From: Nocardioides luti
GTDB taxonomy: Bacteria > Actinomycetota > Actinomycetes > Propionibacteriales > Nocardioidaceae
Assembly (NCBI RefSeq): GCF_014212315.1
Contig: NZ_JACKXE010000001.1
Location: forward strand, 62,001 to 126,000
Length of the DNA stretch: 64,000 nucleotides
Direction: 5' to 3'
Every line of letters starts with the position of its first letter. Positions within the stretch are counted from its first letter, which is position 1. The notes beneath the pieces are model-generated. The model ran no database searches. It was given only the letters and a program-made list of their open reading frames with translations, and was not told the DNA's origin. Position numbers and translations under genes: made by a program. This document shows positions 10,141-18,963 of this stretch, piece by piece.

Positions 10141-11715
10141 TCACCTGGTCAGGAACGCGGGGCTGTCGAGGAAGGTGGTGAGCAGCCGCGGCATCTCCCA
10201 CTTGATGACGGGGTGGTTGCGGGTGATCCGCGCGTCGGGAGGTGTCCCGGTCGCCTCGCAGCAGGCCTCCAGCAGCGCCGGCGTCGAGCGCAGGTGCAGG
10301 ATCCGCTGGGACAGGGCATCGACGAGCTGGTCGAAGCGGATGGGGTACTCCGGCGCCCACGCGCGACGTCCCCGGTAGTGGATCTGCTCGTCGGGCCACC
10401 AGCTGCCGCTCATGCCGTAGTGCACGCCCATCGAGGCGAGCGCGCGGGCGGGGGAGGACCAGGAGGCGTTGTCGATCGGCTGCCCGTCTGGCCGCGGCCA
10501 GGTGAACGGCATCAGGCCGATGCTGCTGGCCTGCCAGAGCATCTGGTTGACCGCCGAGCGCTCGCTGGTCGGCGGCTGCAGGCGCACGCCGAGGGCGCGG
10601 TAGGTCGCCACGATGTCCTCGCCGGGGTCGCGGACCTTGGCGCCGACGGAGTCCTCGAAGGCGGCGGAGGCGACGAGCGCCCGCAGGACGGGGACGATCG
10701 CGGTGTCGTGGTCGAGGTAGACCTGCGCCAGCCGGTCCACGAGGTCCTGCGGCGGGTCGTCGCGGACGAACTTCACCGCGAGCTTCCGGGCGATCCGCTG
10801 CGCCGTGGCCGGGTGGTGCGCCAGGTGGGAGAGGTAGCGGCGGGTCAGGTCCCGGCCGTCCGGGGCGAGGTTCGCGTCCTCGAATCCCGCGACGGACACC
10901 GGTCCCGTCCAGTGGATCGACGGGCGGTAGGCCGGCGCCCAGGTGCGCCACAGGTCGACGGTCCAGCCGGTGAGGATGCGGGCGCTGCTCTTGACGTCGT
11001 CCTCGGTGTAGCTCGCGCGGCCGACCGTGTGCAGCTCGAGGAGCTCGCGGCCGAGGTTCTCGTTCGGGTGGGTCGCGGTCGAGACCGCGTTGTCGAGGTA
11101 GATCAGCATCGCCGGGTGCGTCACGGCGTTGCGCAGGAGGTCGTCGAAGCGGCCGAGGGCGCCGGCGCGGATCGTGTTGCCGTACGACGTGCGGTGGGTG
11201 TACTGCGCGTCACCGACCGCCGGGACGTTGAGGTGGTTCTCCCAGAACTCCGTCATCACCTCGAGGAGCTGGCGCCGCGACTTCATGCGGCGCATCAGCA
11301 CCCAGCGGGAGTAGTCGTTCATGACCTCCCAGCCGCCCTCGACCTCGGTGATCTGCCGCTTCCAGAGCTCCGCGGGGCCGCGGACCAGGCTCGGCCACCA
11401 GGCGAGGTACTGATCGGCGCCCTGGTCCGCGATCGACGCAGGGTCGAGCTGCCGGTCGAACCAGCCCTGCGCACCCCCCATCCTGCGGACCTGGGCGGCG
11501 ACCTGGGGGGTCACGCCGTACGAGAACCGCCCGACGAGGTGCCGTGCCTGGGCCGACAGCAGCGGCGGCGCCCCGCGGTAGTGCGCGGGGTGGTAGCGCG
11601 TCGCCGCCTGGGCGGCGGGTGCGACGGCGGGTGCGGCGACCACGGCCGTGGTGCCGACCGCGAGACCCCCGAGCAGGGCGCGCCGGCTCGGCGACGCGTC
11701 GGAGGCGGACGACAT
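10141..11715 (-). CDS. DUF1800 family protein, Tat-exported
   Basis: A 524-residue protein. SPSRRALLGGLAVGTTAVVAAP is a twin-arginine signal ending around AQA. The mature protein carries the DUF1800 signatures ARHLVGRFSYGVTP, VMTEFWENHLNVP, NLGRELLELHTVG and DVKSSARILTGWT. Function is unknown; it is always seen next to DUF1501 and probably forms an exported complex with it (inference from co-occurrence). The start is supported by a GGGAG ribosome-binding site just upstream. It is first in the two-gene operon. Confidence 0.9.
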   Translation of the reverse strand: MSSASDASPSRRALLGGLAVGTTAVVAAPAVAPAAQAATRYHPAHYRGAPPLLSAQARHLVGRFSYGVTPQVAAQVRRMGGAQGWFDRQLDPASIADQGADQYLAWWPSLVRGPAELWKRQITEVEGGWEVMNDYSRWVLMRRMKSRRQLLEVMTEFWENHLNVPAVGDAQYTHRTSYGNTIRAGALGRFDDLLRNAVTHPAMLIYLDNAVSTATHPNENLGRELLELHTVGRASYTEDDVKSSARILTGWTVDLWRTWAPAYRPSIHWTGPVSVAGFEDANLAPDGRDLTRRYLSHLAHHPATAQRIARKLAVKFVRDDPPQDLVDRLAQVYLDHDTAIVPVLRALVASAAFEDSVGAKVRDPGEDIVATYRALGVRLQPPTSERSAVNQMLWQASSIGLMPFTWPRPDGQPIDNASWSSPARALASMGVHYGMSGSWWPDEQIHYRGRRAWAPEYPIRFDQLVDALSQRILHLRSTPALLEACCEATGTPPDARITRNHPVIKWEMPRLLTTFLDSPAFLTR

Positions 11716-11901
11716 GAGGACTCCCGGACAGTGCTCGACGGCTCGTTGACCCCCTGAGTCTCCGGTGCCGACCCCGGCACGGACACGGGCGAGGGGACCA
11801 TCCCGGGTAGTCCCAAGGGGCCATGCCGCTCGACCGATCGGCGCACGGCGGTAGAGTCGCGCTCGACGTGATCACGAGTCGAAAGAAGCAAGCCCCCTCT
11901 G

Positions 11902-11958
11902 ATGGACGGCCCGCACAGTAGTTCGCTCTCCCTGATCACCCCGGGAGAGCGCCCATGA
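11902..11958 (+). CDS. Candidate 18-residue leader peptide
   Basis: An ATG at 11902 opens an 18-codon frame, MDGPHSSSLSLITPGERP, whose TGA at 11956-11958 overlaps the ATG of the following CNNM gene (ATGA). The GGGAGAG ribosome-binding site of the main gene lies inside this small frame, so translation of the two should be coupled. No strong ribosome-binding site precedes the peptide itself. The composition is unlike a stalling peptide of known type. It may be real or a chance frame. Confidence 0.35.
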   Translation: MDGPHSSSLSLITPGERP

Positions 11959-13328
11959 CCGCCTGGCTCCTGCTCCTCGCCGCGCTGCTGCTCATCGTCG
12001 CGTGCGGTGTCTTCGTCGCCGCGGAGTTCTCGTTCGTCACCGTCGACCGCACCCGCGTCGAGCAGGCCGCCGCGAGCGGCGACGCCGGTGCCCTCGGCGT
12101 GCAGCAGGCGCTGCGCACGCTGTCGACGCAGCTGTCGGGTGCCCAGGTCGGCATCACCGTCACCAACCTCGCGGTCGGCTTCCTGGCCGAGCCGGCCATC
12201 GCGGACCTCATCGACGGCCCCCTCGGGGCGGTGGGCACCCCGGAGGGCGCCGTCCGCCCGGTCGCCGTCGGCATCGGCCTGACGCTCGGCACCATCCTGA
12301 CGATGATCTTCGGCGAGCTCGTGCCGAAGAACCTCGCGCTCGCCAAGCCGATGGAGACCGCCCGCGCCACCCAGCGCTTCCAGCGCACCTTCACCACCGT
12401 CAACCGGATCCCGATCCAGGTGCTCAACGGCTCCGCCAACGCGTTCGTACGCCGGCTCGGCATCGAGCCGCAGGAGGAGCTGCGCTCGGCGCGCAGCTCG
12501 ACCGAGCTCGCGTCGCTGATCCAGCGCTCGGCCGACCAGGGCACGCTCGACGCGGACACCGCCGAGCTGATGGAGCGCTCGGTGGAGTTCGGCTCGCGCA
12601 CCGCCGGCGAGATCATGACGCCCCGGGTGCGGACCGTCAGCCTCGAGACGACGGACCGCGCGAGCGCGGTCATCGAGCAGGCCCGCCAGACCGGCCACTC
12701 CCGCTTCCCGGTGCTTGACGACGAGGAGAACGTCGTCGGCACCGTGCACGTCAAGCACGCCGTGGCCCTCCCGGTGCACGAGCGGGCCACCACCCGGGTC
12801 AAGCACCTGATGGCGCGCCCGATCGTGGTGCCGGACTCGCTGCGCCTGGACCCCCTGCTCGCGCTGCTGCGCAAGGACGGCTTCCAGCTCGCGGTGGTCC
12901 TCGACGAGTACGGCGGCCACGCGGGGATCGTCACGCTCGAGGACGTCATCGAGGAGATCGTCGGCGACATCTCCGACGAGCACGACCGCCTCGACGGGCG
13001 CGCCCGCCAGCGGCGCGACGGCAGCTGGTCGCTCTCCGGCCTCCTGCGCCCCGACGAGGTCGAGGACCTGACCGACATCGAGCTCCCGGACCACGAGGAC
13101 TACGACACGATCGCCGGCCTGGTGATGCGCACGCTCGGGCGGATGCCCGAGACCGGTGACATCGCCGAGGTCCCGGTGCCCGACCACAGCGACCCCGACG
13201 TCGCGCGCGAGCAGCTCGCGGTGCTCACCGTCGAGCGGATGGACGGCCTGCGCATCGACCGGGTGGGCCTGCGCCTGCTGGACGGTCCCGCTGACGACTC
13301 GGCCGGAGAGCGGGGTGACGCCCGATGA
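11955..13328 (+). CDS. CNNM/CorC-HlyC family membrane protein, full length
   Basis: A 457-residue protein. Residues about 1-200 form the DUF21/CNNM transmembrane domain, starting with a hydrophobic helix and including EFSFVTVDRTRVEQ and IFGELVPKNLALAKP. A CBS pair follows (GEIMTPRVRTVSLE, then GHAGIVTLEDVIEEIVGDISDEHD). The last ~90 residues form the CorC_HlyC domain. Family members are implicated in Mg2+ or cation efflux. 'Hemolysin' is a historic label. The stop overlaps the next gene's ATG by four bases, so the pair is co-translated. Confidence 0.9.
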   Translation: MTAWLLLLAALLLIVACGVFVAAEFSFVTVDRTRVEQAAASGDAGALGVQQALRTLSTQLSGAQVGITVTNLAVGFLAEPAIADLIDGPLGAVGTPEGAVRPVAVGIGLTLGTILTMIFGELVPKNLALAKPMETARATQRFQRTFTTVNRIPIQVLNGSANAFVRRLGIEPQEELRSARSSTELASLIQRSADQGTLDADTAELMERSVEFGSRTAGEIMTPRVRTVSLETTDRASAVIEQARQTGHSRFPVLDDEENVVGTVHVKHAVALPVHERATTRVKHLMARPIVVPDSLRLDPLLALLRKDGFQLAVVLDEYGGHAGIVTLEDVIEEIVGDISDEHDRLDGRARQRRDGSWSLSGLLRPDEVEDLTDIELPDHEDYDTIAGLVMRTLGRMPETGDIAEVPVPDHSDPDVAREQLAVLTVERMDGLRIDRVGLRLLDGPADDSAGERGDAR

Positions 13329-14374
13329 GCAACCTCACCGCGGTCGTCGTCGCGATCCTGCTGCTGCTCGGCAACGCCTTCTTCGTGGGCGCGGAGTTCG
13401 CGCTGGTCTCCGCGCGACGTACCCAGATCGAGCCCAAGGCCGAGGCCGGCTCGCGGATGGCGAAGACCACGCTGAAGGCGATGGAGAACATCTCCCTCGT
13501 GATCGGCGTCAACCAGCTCGGGATCACGGTCTGCTCCCTCGTGCTCGGCGCCGTGGGCGAGCCCGCGGTCTCGCACCTGATCGAGCCGCTCCTGCACCTC
13601 GCCCACGTGCCCGAGTCGTTCCTGCACCCGATCGCCTTCGTCGTCGGGCTGGCGATCGTCGTCTACCTGCACGTCGTGATGGGGGAGATGATCCCCAAGA
13701 ACCTCGCGCTCGCCGGCCCGGACCGCGCCGCCCTGCTCCTCGGGCCGCCGATCTGGGGCATCGTCACCGTGCTCCGCCCCGTCATCATCGTCATCAACGC
13801 GATGGCCTCCGGGGTGCTGCGCCTCTTCGGCGTCAAGCTGATGGACGAGGTGAGCTCGACGTACACCCGCGAGGAGGTCGCCGCGCTCGTCGAGGAGTCG
13901 CGCGGCGAGGGCCTGCTCGACAACGACGAGTACGACCGGCTCGCCGGTGCGCTCGGCTTCACCGAGAAGACGGTGGCCTCGGTGCTGATGCCGGCCGCCA
14001 CGCTGAGCACGGTGCGTCGCGGCTCCAGCGCCGCCGACGTCGAGGCGCTGTGCGCGGCCACCGGCTTCAGCCGCTTCCCGGTCGCGTCGGAGTCGGGCGA
14101 GCTGCTCGGCTACCTCCACATCAAGGACGTGCTCGAGCCCGACGAGACCCGCCGCGAGCGCGCGATCGACGACAAGTGGATCCGCCCGTTCGCCCCCGTG
14201 ACCCCCGAAGACTCGCTCCACGACACGCTCGAGACGCTGCAGCGCCGCGGGGCCCACATGGCCCGCGTCGTCGACCTCGAGGGTGCCACCCTGGGGCTCG
14301 CGACGCTGGAGGACGTGATCGAGGAGCTGGTCGGGGAGATCCGCGACGGCGCCCACCTGGAGGAGTCGGTCTGA
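13325..14374 (+). CDS. CNNM family membrane protein without C-terminal CorC domain
   Basis: A 349-residue paralogue of the preceding protein. The DUF21 domain includes NAFFVGAEFALVSARRTQIE, NQLGITVCSLVLGAVGEPA and VVMGEMIPKNLALAGP. A CBS pair ends with TLGLATLEDVIEELVGEIRDG. The protein stops right after the CBS module, so it lacks the CorC_HlyC domain present in its neighbour. The two may form a heteromeric membrane complex (inference from co-translation through the ATGA overlap). Confidence 0.88.
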   Translation: MSNLTAVVVAILLLLGNAFFVGAEFALVSARRTQIEPKAEAGSRMAKTTLKAMENISLVIGVNQLGITVCSLVLGAVGEPAVSHLIEPLLHLAHVPESFLHPIAFVVGLAIVVYLHVVMGEMIPKNLALAGPDRAALLLGPPIWGIVTVLRPVIIVINAMASGVLRLFGVKLMDEVSSTYTREEVAALVEESRGEGLLDNDEYDRLAGALGFTEKTVASVLMPAATLSTVRRGSSAADVEALCAATGFSRFPVASESGELLGYLHIKDVLEPDETRRERAIDDKWIRPFAPVTPEDSLHDTLETLQRRGAHMARVVDLEGATLGLATLEDVIEELVGEIRDGAHLEESV

Positions 14375-14450
14375 CGCCTGCACGGCGACCGCGATCGCGG
14401 CCCGTCCGGCGGCTAGGGTGTGCTCGCAGACAGGCTCCCGACTTCTCGAA

Positions 14451-15065
14451 ATGCAGGCATCCGTGGCGGACGATTCGGCGCGCAACCGCGTGTGGACCCT
14501 CCCGAACCTGCTCAGCATGCTGCGGCTTGCCGGCGTGCCGGTCTTCCTGTGGCTGGTCCTCGGCCCGGAGGCCGACGGCTGGGCGCTCGGGCTGCTCGTC
14601 GCCTCCGGCATCACCGACTTCCTCGACGGCTGGCTGGCGCGCAAGCTCGACCAGACCTCGGTCGTCGGGCAGATCCTGGACCCGGTCGCCGACCGCCTCT
14701 ACATCCTCGCCGTCGTCGTGGGCCTGGCCCTGCGCGACGTCATCCCGTGGTGGATGGCGGTCTCGCTGCCGCTGCGCGACGCCCTGATGTGGGGCCTGGT
14801 GCCGCTGCTGCGCACCCGCGGCTACAGCTCCTTGCCGGTGCACTTCCTCGGCAAGGCCGCCACCTTCAACCTGCTCTACGCCTTCCCGCTGCTCCTGCTC
14901 GGCGACGGCGAGGGCACGGTCGCGACGCTCGCCGAGGTCTTCGGCTGGGCCTTCGCGTTCTGGGGCATCGGGCTCTACTGGTGGGCCGGCATCCTCTACG
15001 CCTGGCAGGTCCGCAAGCTGCTGGCCACGACCGAGCGACGGACCCCGGCGACGCACGATGTCTGA
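14451..15065 (+). CDS. CDP-alcohol phosphatidyltransferase (Rv1822/PgsA2-like)
   Basis: A 204-residue integral membrane enzyme. The catalytic motif DG-x2-AR-x8-G-x3-D-x3-D is complete in DFLDGWLARKLDQTSVVGQILDPVADR. It transfers a phosphatidyl group from CDP-diacylglycerol to an alcohol acceptor; glycerol-phosphate and cardiolipin-type acceptors are both possible. The frame opens at 14418, but a TAGGGT -10 box at 14414-14419 makes that codon unlikely. The ATG at 14451 is chosen, and GTG 14463 is an alternative. It begins the conserved Rv1822-Rv1832-like block and overlaps the next gene by eight bases. Confidence 0.85.
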   Translation: MQASVADDSARNRVWTLPNLLSMLRLAGVPVFLWLVLGPEADGWALGLLVASGITDFLDGWLARKLDQTSVVGQILDPVADRLYILAVVVGLALRDVIPWWMAVSLPLRDALMWGLVPLLRTRGYSSLPVHFLGKAATFNLLYAFPLLLLGDGEGTVATLAEVFGWAFAFWGIGLYWWAGILYAWQVRKLLATTERRTPATHDV

Positions 15066-15963
15066 GCGCCGGCCGGGCACCCCGCCCGACACCCCACGAC
15101 CCGAGCTCCCGGCCCGGGTCACGCTGCCGCTGCTCACCCTGATCACCCAGCAGTCGCTCGATGAGGACTACCTGCACGCGGCCGAGCGGCGCGCGAGCGG
15201 GGCGACGCCCCCGCGGACGCCCGGCCTGCGCGGCCGGCACCGCACCGCGGCCGTCGTGGTCGCCGTCTTCGGGATCCTGGTCACCACCGCCGCCGTCCAG
15301 ACCTCGCGCAACGCCGACGTCGACGACGCCAGCCGCGCGACCCTGCTCGACCGGATCGGCACCAAGCGCGACACGGTCTCGCGGCTGCAGGACGAGATCG
15401 TCCGCTTCCGCACCCGCAACGTCACCCTCGAGGGCCAGCTCGCGCAGGTGACCCGGACCGAGCAGGCGTCCGAGGCCCGGCTGCGCCGCCTCGAGACCGC
15501 GACCGGCTTCGGCGCCGTCACGGGGGAGGGCGTCCGCATCGTCGTCGACGACGCCCCCGACGGCGACGCCACCCAGACCGTGCGCGACGAGGACCTCGCC
15601 CTGCTCGTTGACGGCCTGTGGGGCGCCGGTGCCGAGGCGATCTCGATCAACGGCCAACGCATCACCGCGCTCACCGCGATCCGCAACGCCGGCATCGCGA
15701 TCAACGTGAACACCCGCCCGCTGTCGCCGCCGTACGTCGTGCAGGCGATCGGCGACACCCGCACGCTGCAGGCGGACTTCCTGTCCACGACGCACGGCCA
15801 GGAGTTCACCAGCCTGGCCCAGCAGCTCGGCTTCGTGTTCGAGCGGCAGAATGAGGACCGGCTCACGCTGCCGCCCCAACGCCTGCGGCCGCTGCGCTCG
15901 GTGCTCGCCGGCACCGCCGAGGACAACAGCGACAAGCACCTGGAAGAGGAGAGCAAGCCGTGA
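15058..15963 (+). CDS. DUF881 membrane-anchored protein (first copy)
   Basis: A 301-residue protein. A long N-terminal cytoplasmic tail (about 60 residues) precedes one transmembrane helix (TAAVVVAVFGILVTTAAVQTS). A coiled coil with DRIGTKRDTVSRLQDEIVRFR follows, then the DUF881 domain with GEGVRIVVDDAP, AEAISINGQRI and SPPYVVQAIGDT. The cluster is syntenic with M. tuberculosis Rv1823. The role is unknown, probably in the cell envelope. Its stop overlaps the following GTG by four bases. Confidence 0.88.
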   Translation: MSERRPGTPPDTPRPELPARVTLPLLTLITQQSLDEDYLHAAERRASGATPPRTPGLRGRHRTAAVVVAVFGILVTTAAVQTSRNADVDDASRATLLDRIGTKRDTVSRLQDEIVRFRTRNVTLEGQLAQVTRTEQASEARLRRLETATGFGAVTGEGVRIVVDDAPDGDATQTVRDEDLALLVDGLWGAGAEAISINGQRITALTAIRNAGIAINVNTRPLSPPYVVQAIGDTRTLQADFLSTTHGQEFTSLAQQLGFVFERQNEDRLTLPPQRLRPLRSVLAGTAEDNSDKHLEEESKP

Positions 15964-16292
15964 TCGCCGCGCTGGGACTGCTCGTGGGCATCGTGCTGGG
16001 ACTCGTCTTCCAGCCCGACGTGCCGCTCGGGCTCGAGCCCTACCTGCCCATCGCCGTCGTGGCGGCGCTCGACGCCGTCTTCGGTGGTCTCCGCGCCTAC
16101 CTCGACGGCATCTTCGACGACAAGGTCTTCGTCGTCTCGTTCGTCAGCAACGTCGTCATCGCCGCGGCGATCGTCTACCTCGGCGACAAGCTCGGCGTCG
16201 GCGGCCAGCTCTCGACCGGCGTGATCGTCGTCCTCGGCATCCGCATCTTCTCCAACGTCGCCGCGATCCGACGGCACCTGTTCCATGCCTGA
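15960..16292 (+). CDS. Small basic protein family (DUF1290, Sbp)
   Basis: A 110-residue membrane protein with three hydrophobic segments. It carries the family signature PYLPIAVVAALDAVFGGLRAYLDGIFDDKVF. The homologue in M. tuberculosis is Rv1824, and in Firmicutes sbp lies near division genes. The function is not established. The GTG start overlaps the previous TGA and the 3' end overlaps the next gene by eight bases, so it is part of a tightly coupled operon. Confidence 0.9.
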   Translation: MIAALGLLVGIVLGLVFQPDVPLGLEPYLPIAVVAALDAVFGGLRAYLDGIFDDKVFVVSFVSNVVIAAAIVYLGDKLGVGGQLSTGVIVVLGIRIFSNVAAIRRHLFHA

Positions 16293-17043
16293 GCCGACGC
16301 CGCCCCCCACCGACCCGGCCCCGTCCGGGCGGGCCCGCCTGGCCGCGGCCATGCGCAAGCCGTCGCGCGGGCAGGCCGTCGTGGGCGTGCTCCTGGCCGT
16401 GGTCGGCTTCGCGGCCGTCACCCAGGTGCGCTCCAACGACGTCGACGACACCTACGCCAGCTACCGCGAGCAGGACCTCATCGACGTGCTCAGCGGGCTG
16501 GCCGGCACTACCCAGCGCGCCCAGACCGAGATCTCGCGCCTCGAGAGCACCCGCCGCGACCTGCAGTCGAGCACCGACGCGCGCGCGGCCGCACTGGCCC
16601 AGGCCCAGGAGCGCTCCGACACCCTCAGCATCCTGGCCGGGCTGGTGCCCGTCACCGGGCCCGGCATCCGGATCACGATCTCCGAGACGACCACGCCGAT
16701 CAGCATCGACGACATGCTCGACACCGTGCAGGAGCTGCGGGCCGCGGACGCCGAGTCGATGCAGATCAACGGGCAGGTGCGGGTGATCGCCCAGACCTCC
16801 TTCGAGGACGGCGTCGGCGGCATCTCGGTCGACGGCACGCTGCTCACCGCGCCGTACGTCATCGACGTGATCGGCGAGCCGCACACGCTGTCCGGTGCGC
16901 TCACCTTCCCGCGCGGCCCGCGCAGCGAGTTCGAGGAGGACGGCGCGACGGTCCAGATCGAGGAGCTCTCCTCACTCGACATCGAGAGCGTGGTCGAGCC
17001 GGAGCAGCCGGAGTACGCCCAGCCCGACACGACCCAGCCCTGA
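16285..17043 (+). CDS. DUF881 membrane-anchored protein (second copy)
   Basis: A 252-residue protein with one N-terminal transmembrane helix ([19 protein letters not shown]), a coiled coil (residues about 60-110) and a DUF881 domain with [28 protein letters not shown] and [14 protein letters not shown]. It is homologous to M. tuberculosis Rv1825 and paralogous to the gene at 15058. The two copies flanking the small basic protein are a conserved actinobacterial arrangement, and a joint membrane complex is plausible. Confidence 0.88.
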   Translation: MPEPTPPPTDPAPSGRARLAAAMRKPSRGQAVVGVLLAVVGFAAVTQVRSNDVDDTYASYREQDLIDVLSGLAGTTQRAQTEISRLESTRRDLQSSTDARAAALAQAQERSDTLSILAGLVPVTGPGIRITISETTTPISIDDMLDTVQELRAADAESMQINGQVRVIAQTSFEDGVGGISVDGTLLTAPYVIDVIGEPHTLSGALTFPRGPRSEFEEDGATVQIEELSSLDIESVVEPEQPEYAQPDTTQP

Positions 17044-17120
17044 CGCGACCAGGACCCCGCCCTGGCAGTAGCCTCGCCCTTCCGGATGCGCCCGCAGCCG
17101 GCGACCGACAGGAGACCCCC

Positions 17121-17507
17121 GTGTACCCCGACGACCTGAAGTACACCTCCGAGCACGAGTGGCTCCGGACGCCCGGCGACAGCGAGGGCTCGGTCCGCAT
17201 CGGGATCACCCACTACGCGCAGGACGCCCTCGGGGACATCGTCTACGTCTCCCTGCCCGAGGTGGGCGACACCGTCACCGCCGGCAGCACCTGCGGCGAG
17301 CTCGAGTCGACCAAGTCGGTCAGCGACGTCTACGCGCCCGTCGACGGCGAGGTCGTGGCCCGCAACGACACCCTCGACGCGACGCCCGAGCTCGTGAACA
17401 ACGACCCGTACGCCGGCGGCTGGCTCTTCGAGGTCGTCCCGTCCGACCCGACGCAGCTCGACGACCTGATGGACTCCGACGCGTACGTCGCCTCACTCGA
17501 GGGCTGA
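17121..17507 (+). CDS. gcvH: Glycine cleavage system H protein
   Basis: A 128-residue lipoyl carrier, full length. Lys65 in [14 protein letters not shown] is the lipoylation site, and the lipoyl fold residues [13 protein letters not shown] are intact. It shuttles the methylamine group between the P protein (gcvP at 20636) and the T and L proteins, which are not in this window. The start is GTG, supported by an AGGAG ribosome-binding site at 17110-17114. It lies at the Rv1826 position of the conserved block. Confidence 0.96.
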   Translation: MYPDDLKYTSEHEWLRTPGDSEGSVRIGITHYAQDALGDIVYVSLPEVGDTVTAGSTCGELESTKSVSDVYAPVDGEVVARNDTLDATPELVNNDPYAGGWLFEVVPSDPTQLDDLMDSDAYVASLEG

Positions 17508-17604
17508 TAGCGTGGCGAACAACCGTCAACCTCAGCCCGGCCTTGAGGGTTCCTCAGGGGTCGGGCAGGCTGGCGCCCCCCGCCCCGACCCGGAGGACTG
17601 ACCG
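17508..17604 (+). promoter_or_regulatory. Probable promoter and MerR-type half-site before the FHA gene
   Basis: TAGCGT at 17508-17513 directly follows the gcvH stop and could serve as a -10 box. AACCTCA (17528-17534) and TTGAGGGTT (17543-17551) form an imperfect inverted repeat with an eight-base spacer. The TTGAGGGTT half also occurs upstream of the second MerR gene (19487-19495). A GGAGGA ribosome-binding site lies at 17591-17596. Regulation by one of the adjacent MerR proteins is an inference. Confidence 0.45.
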
Positions 17605-18132
17605 ATGCCGTTCTGCACAGCATGTGGCAAGCAGAACCCCGACGACTCCCGCTTCTGCTCGCAGTGCGGGACCCGTCTGGTGACCGCCGACGCCCCGCCG
17701 GCCGAGTCCGGTGAGCCCGAGGGCGAGACGACCGCGACGATCGCGATCGGGCTGGGCGACGCCAAGACCGAGACCTCCGACCGCCAGCTCAACGCCGTGG
17801 ACGCGGCCGCCGTGGACGCCCTGCCCAGCGGGCACGCGCTCCTCGTGGTCCAGCGGGGCCCCGGCTCCGGGAGCCGCTTCCTGCTCGACGCCGACGTGGT
17901 CAACGCCGGCCGGCACCCGGACAGCGAGATCTTCCTCGACGACGTGACCGTCTCGCGCCGGCACGCGGAGTTCAACCGCACCGGCGACACCTTCACGGTC
18001 AGCGACGTCGGCAGCCTCAACGGCACCTACGTCAACCGCGACCGGATCGACCGCGTCCAGCTCAAGGACGGCGACGAGGTGCAGATCGGGAAGTACCGCC
18101 TGGTCTTCTTCTCCGGGCACGAGGGCGCCTGA
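17605..18132 (+). CDS. garA: FHA-domain protein with N-terminal zinc ribbon (GarA/OdhI-like)
   Basis: A 175-residue protein. The N-terminus has a zinc ribbon (CTACGK at 4-9, CSQCG at 18-22). Next comes the ETT motif at 41-43, which in GarA/OdhI is phosphorylated by Ser/Thr kinases. The FHA domain contains NAGRHPDSEIFLDDVTVSRRHAEF and SLNGTYVNRDRI. In mycobacteria and corynebacteria the unphosphorylated protein inhibits 2-oxoglutarate dehydrogenase and glutamate dehydrogenase. Position and motif support the same role here, but the zinc ribbon is absent from mycobacterial GarA. The next gene begins two bases after the stop. Confidence 0.85.
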   Translation: MPFCTACGKQNPDDSRFCSQCGTRLVTADAPPAESGEPEGETTATIAIGLGDAKTETSDRQLNAVDAAAVDALPSGHALLVVQRGPGSGSRFLLDADVVNAGRHPDSEIFLDDVTVSRRHAEFNRTGDTFTVSDVGSLNGTYVNRDRIDRVQLKDGDEVQIGKYRLVFFSGHEGA

Positions 18133-18134
18133 GC

Positions 18135-18887
18135 ATGAGCTCCTCCTCGGTGTCCGCCGGCGCGGCCCCCGGGCCGTCCCGGGCGCGCATGAACATCGGC
18201 GAGGTCCTCGACCGGCTGCGCCCGGACTTCCCGGGCATCACGATCCCCAAGATCCGCTTCCTCGAGGACAAGGGGCTGATCAAGCCCGAGCGGACTCCGT
18301 CGGGCTACCGGAAGTTCTCCGGCGAGGACGTCGACCGGCTGCGCTACGTGCTGCGCATGCAGCGCGACCACTACCTCCCGCTCAAGGTCATCGGCGAGCA
18401 CCTCGAGGCGATCGACCGCGGCCTGGAGCCGCCGCCGATCGACGCCGTCGTCCCTACCGTGCCCCAGGTCGCGCTGGCGGCGGACGGGCTGCCGAGCCCC
18501 GAGTCGTTCACCCGGCGCGACAACCTGCGGCTCTCGCGCCGCGAGCTGGTCAAGATCGCCGAGATCTCCGAGGAGCTGCTCGACCAGCTCGAGCAGTACG
18601 CCCTCATCACGCCGCGCGCCGGCACCGGCCACTACGACACCGATGCCCTGGTCGTCGCGCGGACGGCGCGGGAGCTGGCCGACTTCGGCTTCGAGCCGCG
18701 GCACCTGCGCGCCTTCAAGACCTCCGCCGACCGCGAGGTGGGGCTCGTCGAGCAGGTCATCGCCCCCCACCGCCGGGGTCGCGACGCCGCCGCCACGGCC
18801 CGCGCCGAGGAGGCCGTCAGCGAGATCGCCGCGCTCTCCGTGCGGCTGCACGCGACGCTGGTCAAGATCGGCCTGCGCTCGTCCTGA
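18135..18887 (+). CDS. ftsR: MerR-family regulator (FtsR/Rv1828-like)
   Basis: A 250-residue protein. The MerR-type winged helix begins at about residue 19 (MNIGEVLDRLRPDFPGITIPKIRFLEDKGLIKPERTPSGYRKF, read as separate helix and wing segments). A long C-terminal region follows, ending with a coiled coil-like helix. The position directly after the FHA gene matches Rv1828 of M. tuberculosis and FtsR of Corynebacterium, which affects ftsZ expression. A similar division-linked role is inferred. The TTGAGGGTT half-sites nearby are candidate operators. Confidence 0.87.
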   Translation: MSSSSVSAGAAPGPSRARMNIGEVLDRLRPDFPGITIPKIRFLEDKGLIKPERTPSGYRKFSGEDVDRLRYVLRMQRDHYLPLKVIGEHLEAIDRGLEPPPIDAVVPTVPQVALAADGLPSPESFTRRDNLRLSRRELVKIAEISEELLDQLEQYALITPRAGTGHYDTDALVVARTARELADFGFEPRHLRAFKTSADREVGLVEQVIAPHRRGRDAAATARAEEAVSEIAALSVRLHATLVKIGLRSS

Positions 18888-18950
18888 CGGGTCGTGAGCC
18901 CTGTTCCCGTGGGGCCTGCGGGCGTCGTCGTACGCCCTCCACACCCGGAG

Positions 18951-18963
18951 TAGGGTGAGGATG
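18951..18963 (+). promoter_or_regulatory. -10 box giving a leaderless start for the bifunctional nuclease gene
   Basis: TAGGGT at 18951-18956 lies six bases before the GTG at 18963, the geometry expected if transcription begins at the start codon. No ribosome-binding site is visible before the GTG, which fits leaderless translation. Confidence 0.55.
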
